DNA from: Rhizomucor pusillus
Lineage: Eukaryota; Mucoromycota; Mucoromycetes; Mucorales; Lichtheimiaceae
Assembly (NCBI GenBank): GCA_900175165.2
Contig: FWWN02000321.1
Coordinates: 1 to 45,490, forward strand
Reading direction: 5' to 3'
Length of the DNA: 45,490 nt
The notes under the pieces were generated by a model, which was not told where the DNA came from, ran no database searches, and was given only the letters and a program-made list of their open reading frames with translations. The translations under genes and the position numbers were made by a program. The number at the start of each line of letters is the position of its first letter. The stretch's first letter is position 1. This document shows, piece by piece, positions 1 to 9,218 of the stretch.

Positions 1-13
1 GAATCCAACAAGC

Positions 14-104
14 GATGTCGCCGCCAATCACAATTGATGTCGCTAGCCAACCAAAAATGAAGTCGCTGGACAATCGAAATTGAAGTCATTGCCCAATCAA
101 AATC
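14..104 (+). repeat. Four 22-23 bp tandem iterons at 5' end of IS630-type element
   Basis: Four imperfect direct repeats lie at 14-35, 36-58, 59-81 and 82-104. Each starts GATGTCGC or GAAGTC and continues through a CCAATC/CCAACC core into an A-rich end. The same iterons recur at 43981-44071. A related start (ATGTCGCCCCC, then TTGATGTCGC) is found on the minus strand near 5262-5225, beside the second IS630-type fragment, so this is probably the transposase-binding subterminal region. The exact transposon border is not resolved. Confidence 0.7.
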
Positions 105-223
105 AACTTCGCATATTTCAGAAATGGAAGTCGTGTTTTTTAGCTTAGAAATCATTGTCCACTCGAAAAATATTAATCGCGGGCACTGCTTTTCAGGTGT
201 ATTTTTAATCTTTGTAATTTAAC

Positions 224-1390
224 ATGAGTACAATATTTTTATGAAGATGGATGTGGAAATGTAGTTGATGAGAATGGTGGTCCTGAACCCATGGATTACA
301 TCGTTGATCAGAATGGATTTGTAGTTGAGACGATTGCCACTCATTCTGAATATTTGAAACATGCGGCTTCTAGCGAATCTTCTCAGACCTACCCAATGCT
401 GGTAGAAAAGTCAAAAGAGGACGACGTCCGTATGAAGGAAGCAAACATAAAACGGAATTATGTTCGCTATACTGCCCAGGATACAGCTAGGTTTTTTTAT
501 CTGAAGATTGAAAAGTGTATGAGTGCGTCAGCTGCAGCGAAACAGTTGGGCATTCACATTCGAACTGCTCAGAGATGGGTTAAGCAATATAATGCGTGTC
601 CTGACAGTATTTTTGACAATTGTAAGCAGGTTGGTCGTAAATGCATCTTGACCGAAGAGCATAAAACGGCTGTTGTTGAAGTGACCGAGCATTTATTGAA
701 ACGATTCAATGATCTTAAGGTTTCGCGCTGCACTGTTTATAACTTTATGAGACGTGAATGCAACCTTTCGTTGAAAAAAAGCAGATTTTCATTCTATCGA
801 AAGAAACAGTCCAGCAAAGATTGAGGAGCGGTACGATTGGGTTTGTAAACATGAAACGCCCAAGAGCTTGGTCCAAAAAAGGTACCCGTGCTATTGTTAC
901 CAGGCTCTACTACGAGAGCAAACACAACATCAATATTGGGCGCAGGTTTGATCACAGTCCGCGTGAAAAAACCAAGACCTGCCAAGAAGAGAAAGGCTGA
1001 TGGATATATTAGCTCAGGAACTGTAACAGGTCACTACATTAGTTCTTAAAAACGACTCTCGATGAAATGGACAAATATCCACATATGAAAGGTCACTATG
1101 TAGTTATGGATAATGCACCCATTCACACGCATGAAAACATAAAGAAGTATATTGAGTACCGAGGATATAAATGTGTGTATCTTCCTACTTACTCTCCTGA
1201 GCTTAACCCAATAGAACAGTTCTGGGCAGTGGCAAAGAGTACGGTTAAGCGTCATGGGTTTTCGCAGGAAGACACTCTTTCAAAAAGAATTACAGAAGCC
1301 TGCAAAAGTGTGGAGAAAAGTCACTTCAAAGGCTTCGTTTCGCATTCTTACAAGTGTTGGGATAAATGTCGAAACAGAGAACCCATGTAA
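224..1390 (+). pseudogene. Broken IS630/Tc1-mariner-type transposase (left copy)
   Basis: A cut-and-paste DDE transposase, now non-functional. The likely original ATG is at 224; one extra T in the run at 236-240 breaks the frame before FYEDG, so the open part starts at 291. The 291-824 piece holds the N-terminal helix-turn-helix (SASAAAKQLGIHIRTAQRW). The 1067-1390 piece holds the C-terminal catalytic half, with VVMDNAPIH (second Asp) and SPELNPIEQFW (the acidic third residue). Between them the frame shifts near 790-800, about 905 and about 1045. Near 843-850 the text jumps from KIEERYDWV to VNMKRPRAWSKKGT, removing the stretch that normally carries the first catalytic Asp (FxDE-type motif). 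Known for the family: all three acidic residues are needed. Inferred: dead copy, possibly mobile only in trans. All lesions are shared with the right copy. Confidence 0.88.
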
Positions 1391-1510
1391 TGGCTACAGC
1401 AAAAGTCAATAGTGCAGCGATAAGAATCAGGCAAGCAGTAATCAGATAAGCAACATGCAATTTTTATTTTTCAATGTCGGTCATGCAACATTGATTCTTG
1501 TCGAAAGGAT

Positions 1511-1620
1511 GTCGAGAAAAAAAGAGCCTGTCACCGCCGTTTTTTCTCGACACTGCCTTTTTTCTCGACACACCGCCTTCTTTTCTCGACATTGCCTTTT
1601 TTTTGTGAAAGGTGACGGCT
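1511..1620 (+). repeat. 3' subterminal hairpin and C-T-rich iterons of IS630-type element
   Basis: GTCGAGAAAAAA at 1511-1522 pairs perfectly with TTTTTTCTCGAC at 1540-1551. The right arm is then repeated as a run of T/C followed by CTCGACA at about 1545, 1566 and 1586, giving three spaced direct repeats with GCC between them. The right-hand copy of the large repeat stops inside the left arm of this hairpin, at the window edge, which is a plausible assembly break point. No clear terminal inverted repeat matching 14-35 was found here. Confidence 0.65.
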
Positions 1621-1689
1621 TTTATTTCTTTTTATGTCCTATTGAGCGCAATCTGTACCGCCCGGACAAGATCTAGCGGAAGGAGGGAC

Positions 1690-3831
1690 TAAAAAACCCT
1701 TTCGGGAGAAGGGTAAAAAATGTCAATATATAAGTGGGGAGAGGGATGGGAAACAAGGATAGTGAAGATCTTCTAGCCAGTGGATGAATCGCTGGCCTAA
1801 AGGAGCGTTGAGTCGGGGAAGGTCGCCCATGATGGAGTTGGTCGACTTCGTCCAGAATTGCACAAAGGATAGGCCATCGATGACGCCAAACGGCAGTCAA
1901 TCGTGGAGGGATTCGGTAGTAGTGGGGAGTTGGTTGAAAAGGAAGGACAATGGATCGGGGATGAAAGCAGGGAGACATAAGCGTTGGTGCATGTGGAGGC
2001 ATGTGATATCGTGCGTGCGGGTAAGATGGCTGTTTGGATGCTTAGGACAAGGCCGCGGTTTACCTCCTGGTAACCAACCTAGACGCCAGCGGATGCATGC
2101 ATTCGTTGTATGAGTCTTTGTAGTAAGTAGTCTTTTTTAACTGAGTGAAATGTACGAGGGGTCAGGGATTCAGTGAGGGCATATATTCGTCGCCATAGTG
2201 CAGTTTTTGAAAGAGTAGTCCATTGGCGATTGCTACGGTGTTTCACATGAGGGAGTAAAAGCCGAGGAGCGTATCTTCTGATGCAGTTAAGGAATGAAAG
2301 AGGAACTGGGCTTGGAGGATGTGGACTCGTTCGACCATGGTGGGGAGATTCGCAATATGTAAGATCACCTTGGGAGATGAACGGTCATGGGTACCATATA
2401 TTTTTCTCATGCATTTGTTCTGGGTGTCTTCAAGTTGTTTTAGTTCCGAATTACAGAACGTGTTAATAGCAAGGCCATATTCTAGTTGTGGGCGGACGAT
2501 GTGAGCATAGAATCTGGAGGATAGAAGTTTGGAGAAACCAGACAGGTTGACCCCAATGGAGTTAAGGAAGTTCATAGTGGCGATAGCTTTGGAGCAGTCA
2601 TGGTGAACAAGCGCTTGTGGATCAAGAAAGCCACCGGGTTTGAACGGGATACCTAAATATGCGAAGGATGATTGACGTGGAAGAGGCTGGCTGTAGAGCT
2701 TGTAGTCGATGGGATTTGGGTGATTATCCAGGATGACGCACTTCGCTGGATTCCATCTGTAACCAGTTTGGAGGCTATAATTTTCACATGTTTGGAGCAA
2801 CTCGACCATATTATGTTGGTCGGCAATGAGGACGACATCATCCGCATAAAGTAAACAGTTTAGTAGCGGTAGGGCTTCTGGAAGTGGTAAGCTGTGCGCA
2901 AAGGATCCAGCCCGTAGGCGGGATGGGAGATCATTGATATATACTGAATATAAGTATGGCGAGAGGATCGAGTTTTGCAGTATCCCGGTTCGCGGGGCGA
3001 AACGGCGGGAGGAAGCATTGAACAGTAGGACCTCGATTTGGACGTCGTCAAAGAGGTTGCGCAGAAGGCCTAACAGAGGAGGAGAGACATAGTGTTATAA
3101 GGATGCCCAGATGAGGTTGCGGTTAGCTGTATCATAGGCGGACTTTATGTCGAGGAATGCCAGGACCGGGTTGATTTTGTGGTTCATACGTAGTAATTGG
3201 CAGATCTCAGCGAGGCATAAAGCCTGATCAAGGGTACCGCGTAGTTTCCGGAAACCGCCTTGCACTATGTCCAGGGATGGGCCAGAAGTGAGCAGACTTG
3301 GTTCGATACACCGTTCCAGAATTCTACGTAGGATTGAAGACTGATAGGTCTGTAATTACTTGCATCTGTTGGGGAGGCTTTTTTATAGATTGGAACGACT
3401 TGAGCTATTCGCCAGGTGTGTGGGGTGTAAGACCAGCGCCAACAGCGGCGGAAGAGTTCAAGTAGCAAGGGTGCCAATAGATGCTGGATAGGTTTGAGCA
3501 TTTCGCTGCGCAGATGGTCAATACCAGGTGCCTTTTTGGTAGGCATATGATTGATGGTATCCTGGATGAACGTGGTGTCGAAGGGGCTATCACCGCCAAA
3601 GGGGACAATCGGAGGAAAAATTGCAAGTCGTGGGAGATCATGTAGTAGGTCACCAGAGAAGATGCTTTCAAGGTGTGAAGCCATGGTGTCTGCCGAATGC
3701 TGTGGGCTTTCTGGAGTGGAGAACGTGGGGTTCAAAGTTCTATTTTTTCTGATTTTGCTTATTTTCGCTATAGCTTTGGTATAGGCACCACATGCCATTT
3801 GGTGGCAAAATTTGTTCCAAGTTTCTTTCTT
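1690..3831 (-). pseudogene. Non-LTR (LINE-type) retrotransposon reverse transcriptase, 5'-truncated
   Basis: Read on the minus strand, 3831 to about 1690 encodes most of a LINE-type reverse transcriptase. Seen in order: the pre-RT linker; NYRPISL (about 3350); a frameshift near 3340; IVQGGFRKLRGTLDQA (about 3250); FLDIKSAYD with the first catalytic Asp (3131-3157); an in-frame stop at 3095-3097; GILQNSILSPYLYSVYIN (about 2950); YADD at 2837-2848; and the thumb/C-terminal part to 2243. Past a stop at 2243 the text continues as ACIRWRLGWLPGGKPRPCP (about 2040-2100), a tail I associate with this group in Mucoromycota. No AP-endonuclease domain is seen upstream of 3831, in line with the usual 5' truncation of LINEs. 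Only one stop and one frameshift lie in the core, so the insertion is fairly young. Dead copy. Confidence 0.88.
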
Positions 3832-4453
3832 TCATGTGCATTTTATTGTAGACGCATATTTTATCACATAACTTTGTTTGTCACATCTTCATTATCGCTC
3901 TAAAGCAGTGCCGCATTGGCTATTTCTACTATTGACACAAGCTCAGTGATATGGACCGAAAGAAGATGCTCCACTGTGTAATGATTGCGCAAAAAGCATT
4001 ACTAAAATAGTAGTTTGAGTAATGGCTACAGCTGGGAAGTTCGCCACATAATCCAATGCCTTGTTTAACTTTGCGAACGATGCTAATAGCATCCGGTATA
4101 GTTTACTGTATTTGGCAATAATCAACTCCATTCTTCATCCACCACTCACTATTCTAAACTAACATGGTCTTGTTCATCATTACGTTTGTCAGGCTCGGCA
4201 AAGCATCGCCAGTGAAGAATTGGTTGGTGGTGGTTGTGGTCGTGGTTAGGAAGATCCTTTGAGACTCTTTCGTACTCGTTTATTGAGATTGGAAGGGTGT
4301 GTCGCACCTTGGTCGGTTAATAAATCATTGCCTTAGCGACGTCGACCATCATTCGGGTGGAATCGTGTGTGTTACAGTGCGGGTATGCACAAAAAGACTT
4401 ATATGCCCGAATGTATCAGGTGGTATACACGAAGTCGTTCGTGAGAGCCAACT
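3832..4453. other. Gene-free AT-rich stretch between two transposon remnants
   Basis: I see no credible reading frame or domain here. A GGT-rich patch lies near 4223-4245. The stretch probably includes the flank of the LINE insertion and the unread 3' end of the second IS630-type fragment. Confidence 0.5.
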
Positions 4454-5262
4454 TCATGAACAGGTAAGGCGCTCTTGGATCTTAGCCTCGCTGTTCCTGT
4501 CCACAGGTTGGAAGCGGGCTTTTTTCGGTGTCAAGTTGCAGTGCGTCCTCACGAATTCATAGAGAGTGCTCTTCGAGACCTCAAGTCCCTCAAACTTCTG
4601 AAGCAGCCGCTCCATTAACTGTTGTAGCACAACTGAAGGGTTCTCATCAACATACTCTAAGATGACCTTCTTATGCTCCTCAGTGAGAATACGCGGGCAG
4701 CCGTTCTTTTTATGCTTTTTAAAGATGCTGTCAGGGTCCTTTTCATGTTGTGTGGCCCATCTCTGCGCCATACGAACACGGATTCCCGTCTGCTTCGCGC
4801 AGCAGCTGATGCGCTCAGAACCTTCTCAAACATCAATTTAAAAAATGTCACCTTGTCCTGGTCTGAGTAGAGCGTGTTCTCTCGCTTAACAGTAGTTTCT
4901 CTCATGCGAACGTCTGCGTCCTTTAGTTCATCCGTTTGCATAGCAACATAGCAACGGTTGCTCTCACGAGGCATATTGCACAAATACTGCGAGTGTGAGC
5001 TCACTGTTTCAAGGGTGTACGTCTCCTCGTCTACAAGATAATCGATAGGCTCAGGCCTGCCATATTAATCAACGACGTTGCCTTGCCCATCTTCATAGAA
5101 GAATTGGTTATCCGTTTTGGAATATAGTCCTCAGTGAGCGACAAAAACTTTCTGGTTATGCGATATCTGATTTGTAAGCGCACGGCACCTATTTTTGGGA
5201 AACGCAAATTTGATTTTTGACAAAATGCGACATCAATTTTCACTGGGGGCGACATTACTATA
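4454..5262 (-). pseudogene. Second IS630-type transposase fragment, N-terminal half only
   Basis: A diverged relative of the element at 1-1680, on the minus strand. The protein can be followed from about 5097 (FYEDGQGNVVD-like) through PEPIDYLVDE, SHSQYLCNMP, ADVRMRETTVKRENT and SASAAA (the helix-turn-helix start), each aligning with the left element. After a frameshift near 4790 it continues as MAQRWATQHEKDPDSIF, CPRILTEEHKKV and HCNLTPKKARFQPVDRN to KIQERL at about 4465, then stops. The whole DDE catalytic half is missing. The 5' end near 5262-5225 carries an ATGTCGCCCCC / TTGATGTCGC pair like the iterons of the left element. The coordinates are approximate at the 3' end. Confidence 0.8.
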
Positions 5263-6640
5263 CGGAAAGAGTGTACAGATTCGTAGGGTAGTTGATTGAG
5301 TGCGATATTTTGATTTCTAAGCAGGCGACATATTATGGTTACTGTACACGATTGACTAAAATATTCGCGACCAGCACTGATTTTTGCGTGTCAAAATTTA
5401 CAGCCAATACGATAGTAAACGGCCTATCTTGCATTTACGTGTGGTATTAGTTACTTACTAGCTGTCAGGTAAATCCTTTGAGACTCGTATACTGTGTGTC
5501 AACGAAGTGGAAACTATCGGGGTGTAGCCTCTGCAATTTAGATAGTATGGAAATAGGTAGTGTTACGATATGGATGCTGTCAAATGCGATAACAATGTCA
5601 ATCATGCGGCAACTTTGTATGAAACATAGATGTCTTGATGTGCTAGCCAAATTGTGGTGCTATTGTGTCTGAACATCTTAACGTATACAGCTATTTGCAT
5701 CATTCCAGCTATTTAGAGGGATTTCTTAGTCGCAATAGTTCCTATTTTTTTCCAGAAAGAACTAACTTGAGAGTCTCGTGAATGTTTCGTCCACACTCTG
5801 GAATAATCAAACACTTCATGTACCTGCAGTACTATCGCTGTACATATATAACCAGACACTAGGAGGCTGCTAACTTTACAATGAGGATTGATCGTGTATC
5901 TACTAATCCCTGGTTGTTGACGAAAACAATTGAGTTTAGAGGAAACAATATACGTTTTATAATTGCAAATACATGATTTTACCAGGATCAATAGGCCATT
6001 TGGTAGACATATGTTAATATCGGAGAGTATGCATTTGTTGGAATCATCATACTTAATATCTAGCAGTAGTAATGATCAGATGACAAGATTCTAGTGTATC
6101 TGGCAGGAACTAAGGATAGGTAATTAGAAAGGACAGCAGAAAAGTATCTAACTAATTAAATCACATATAATTGACAGTATAGATATACGCTTTATTTTAG
6201 GAGTCTTTCTACGTTATCTATAGAACTAAACAATTCTCAGCACGGATGCTACATACAGATGGTATATGTAGTATCCAGGGCTACAGGCTTAAGTAAATCA
6301 GTTTCCAGCGGGTAAAATCAATGGGAGTGGCTTGGTAATATATATATCAACCGTCTCACGATACTTATCGACTCATAGCATCTATCATTGCTACCGGGTT
6401 TTTCTTTTTGGTGTGCGTTTATCCGAACTTTTTTTGCTCTCAGTCCTCTTGACCTTTCGCGGGAACTTTCAACTTTGCTTGGCTTTTCATGCTCCTATTT
6501 TTGTGCTCGCGAATTGAAGCTTTTCGGAATAACATTCTTTTCTCGCCGCTTAGAAAGCCTAGCTTCTCTTATAAACATTCGCGGGCAACTGAAATCCAGT
6601 CCCAGAAATTAGCTAACCAACTTAGAATCCTCAACAACAT
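5263..6640. other. Gene-free stretch with possible third IS630-type 5' remnant
   Basis: No convincing gene. About 5365-5400 (plus strand) resembles the 5' non-coding part of the left IS630-type element (about 165-203): AAATATT, CGCG, CACTG, TTTT and GTGT occur in the same order. This could be a very old remnant. Frames at 6388-6689 are open in two overlapping registers but match nothing I know. Confidence 0.35.
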
Positions 6641-6848
6641 AGTGATATTGAGTATAAAAGCCAAAGATGAGCGCATAAAGGGAAGCTGACATGTTGAAGG
6701 AGGGATAAACACTTTAAAGACATCTACGTCATGCGTAAACATAATTACAACATACAGATACAGAAGGCGAAGAATAAAAAATGACAGAAAAAAGAAGTGA
6801 CAAGAAGTCCTAAACGGTCTCATGAGAGGTATCAGTCGAGGAAAGTGA

Positions 6849-8740
6849 TCAGAGAAGGTCCCGTGGTATGGTTATCGGGCTGCGGCTTCTTTTACTCGGT
6901 GGAAACCATGATACCCGCGTCCATTGGTCGGGCTTATGAGCTTTATCTTCATCTGATCTTGGAGACGGTGATCTTCGCATGCAAGCACTCTTCAACCTTG
7001 ACATGCGCAGTTCTTTCTTCACGCAGTTTTCCAATAAACGCGCATTCTTTATCACATGATGCTATGATTTTTTAGCACAATACTGAGGCAAGTCTAACAA
7101 CGCAATTCACCTTCAGATATAGCAATGTACGGATGCATTTTCGCAAATCCTTTAGGTTGCCAGAAGAATCGGGTATCGGAACGGATTCTATCCTTTGTGC
7201 CACGTACAGACCTCGCGCAGGCAACGTCAATGCCATCACCTCTCCGTCCAACCCACTTGCTTGGAAAGTTGGTGCTATTGTCCGCATGATTTCCTTTGTA
7301 CTGACGTTTCTCCGACCGCATATATTGTCCATAATGTTCTTTCCTTCTCGCAACACCTTTCAATGATTGGAAAAAACTTGTCTGCACCGGGGACATTGCT
7401 GGCGTACTCACTGTTTAGCAGGACGTAATGCTTTCCGTCAACCTCCATTGTAACCCTCATGTCCACTCTGTCTCCCATCGTTATTCCTTCTCCTTCGTGC
7501 GAGTTCTTTCGTGCCGCGGTCGAATGGTCAGAAACCGAATCTCCCCTAATGAATTCAAATTTGCTTTTTAGCCACAATATCTATTGCCTTGCTTTAAGCT
7601 TTAAGTGATGCACACCATTTTATATTCAAATAGTCATATTCCAGCATAGCTTCCATTACGGGGCTCCAGACCTTCCCGACGAAATCCTCTTCGGTGACAG
7701 ATTTTCGCATTTCAGGCTGCAAAATCGATCTTTTTTTGCATAGCAATTTTAAGCTAAACCATGTTAGAGTCGGATAGCTTGCTTTTGGAACACTTGAAAA
7801 TATTTCTCTACTTTAGTCAACGCATATTCAAGTTGCTTGGTTAATGCAACCTTGTATGCTTCTGCGGCGTCATTGCTGGCAATCTACAGATCCATGCATA
7901 TAGTGTCATCTGCTAATTGTTCCATAACTACGACTACCTTCTCTATATCTTTCAGGGCCGTTTTGATATCTGCTGGTAACTCAGGGATCGGATCATTGAC
8001 ATAAAACTTTCTTTTAGCTTTTTCCAAGCTTCATCCGTAAAAAGCGCTTTTTGCGACGTTTTGCTGGCACGGTTGCTCGATAGGTCAAGAATTGAGTTCA
8101 GCCCCATGCTATAAGATAGATTTTAGCATACATCAATTGTATAACGTGCTCATGCTCGAATTACCAGACAATATCTTTTTCGTCACTCTTCATCAAGTTG
8201 TAAGAGCGCCCACTATGCGCAAGATGTAAAGCTGCAGACTTTATCGTGCTACCTGCACTGTATTTCATGCTTGGAAGCATAATTTTGTCCACTTCCGATA
8301 CCTATTGCGGTGTTAACCAGCGCAAAACACACAATTATAAGCGAACTCAACTGCACTTCTGCGGCTCGCGTTCTTGAGCGGGTACAGTATCTGAAGGCGG
8401 TTTGCATGTTTTCCGCCATTATGTGATCCTGCTCTTCCACATTCGCCAGAATTTGGTTCTGAAGTCGTTTAACTCTCCAGTAACTTTCCACTTCATCGCT
8501 TCATAGTATCTATTTCTCCATGAGTTTCTGATGTCAAGTTCAGGCATAGCTCAAACCACGTACTTTTGAAATCGCCGATGGCGAGCTTTTTTATGAAAAC
8601 TTGCAGATCTTCCGGTGACGAGTTGTCAGCCTCGATGTCTGTCACTGCAGATTGAATTTCTTCCACATATTCGCGGTCTTTGGCATTACAGCCGAGCGCC
8701 TCAAAGACGTTGGTGACCTTGCAGTCCGCATCGCAGTAGT
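6849..8740 (-). pseudogene. Decayed gene of unknown, probably repetitive family
   Basis: Function unknown. Read on the minus strand from about 8740 to 6849, protein-like text persists across many stops and frameshifts: LQNQILANVEEQDHIMAEN (about 8450), a charged helical stretch LPADIKTALKDIEK and ALTKQLEYALTKVEKYFQVF (about 7970-7790), then GDRVDMRVTMEVDGKHY followed by VLLNSEYAS (7470-7400), LREGKNIMDNI (about 7340), and LDGEVMALTLPARGLYVAQR with VPIPDSSGNLKDLRKC (about 7250-7130). A spaced D..E..(Y/K) arrangement around VDMRV..LLNSEYA recalls the PD-(D/E)XK nuclease pattern, but this is only a guess. I recall similar text in hypothetical, multicopy Mucoromycota proteins, without a source I can name. 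It stops about 100 bp from the foldback repeat at 8848. Confidence 0.55.
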
Positions 8741-8847
8741 GTGCTTGTATAAAGTATATTCCTCCGCAGTTATGACGCTATTAACTCCGTAAGCTGTTCA
8801 CCAAGTTTGGTTGTTTCCTTAGTTACCTCCTGCTTGTTGCTTAGCAA

Positions 8848-9109
8848 AGGAGGTCATCTAGAACCACATGTATGATGTTCCTCCCGTTGGAAGTCCCCGC
8901 TCCGCGAGGCTACGCGGGTTTTTGAGAATATGGGGTGGTCGCTCGACCGATCTTGATACAATAATTATCTGCCATCCAGAAAGATTCAGAAATTTTTATG
9001 TGTCCGTACTTCAAGCGACCACCCCATATTCTCAAAAACCCGCGTAGCCTCGCGGAGCGGGGACTTCCAACGGGAGGAACATCATACATGTGGTTCTAGA
9101 TGACCTCCT
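8848..9109. mobile_element. Foldback element: 99-bp inverted repeat with 64-bp spacer
   Basis: 8848-8946 is the reverse complement of 9011-9109 with a single mismatch (C at 8944 against A at 9013). The spacer is 8947-9010. The outer ends read AGGAGGTCATCTAGAACC and the inner ends GGGGTGGTCGC. The arms are GC-rich compared with the AT-rich flanks. The structure fits a MITE or foldback transposon, or two transposon ends brought together by deletion of the middle. No clear target-site duplication is visible. Almost complete arm identity means it is recent or kept identical by conversion. Confidence 0.9.
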
Positions 9110-9131
9110 AGGCCTCGGCCTGGTCAAAAAA

Positions 9132-9218
9132 CCTCCAGGGCCGTGGAGGGGGGGGTCCAGGAAGGGGGTGGCTGAAAAGTATGGCGTCCTGATAACATTC
9201 GGCCACCCCTTTTTGGAC
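9132..9218. repeat. GC-rich inverted repeats next to foldback element
   Basis: CCTCCA/TGGAGG form a small hairpin at 9132-9148. A larger imperfect inverted repeat joins 9155-9174 (GTCCAGGAAGGGGGTGGCTG) with 9200-9218 (CGGCCACCCCTTTTTGGAC). This lies 23 bp beyond the foldback element and may be a remnant of the same or a neighbouring transposon terminus. Confidence 0.6.

Larger units (their letters stand above)
1..1523. repeat. Left copy of exact 1523-bp terminal direct repeat
   Basis: Positions 1-1523 are identical to 43968-45490 (constant offset 43967), in the same orientation. The identity begins at the first base of the window and ends at the last base. It covers an IS630-type element from about 12 bp before its first iteron to inside its 3' subterminal hairpin. 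Either the sequence is a contig that ends in the same repeat on both sides, or its ends overlap. This cannot be decided from the window. Confidence 0.97.

Noticed and set aside
8848..9109. The foldback as a CRISPR-like or terminator structure
   Set aside because: Only two arms in inverted orientation, far too long for a terminator, and the organism is eukaryotic.
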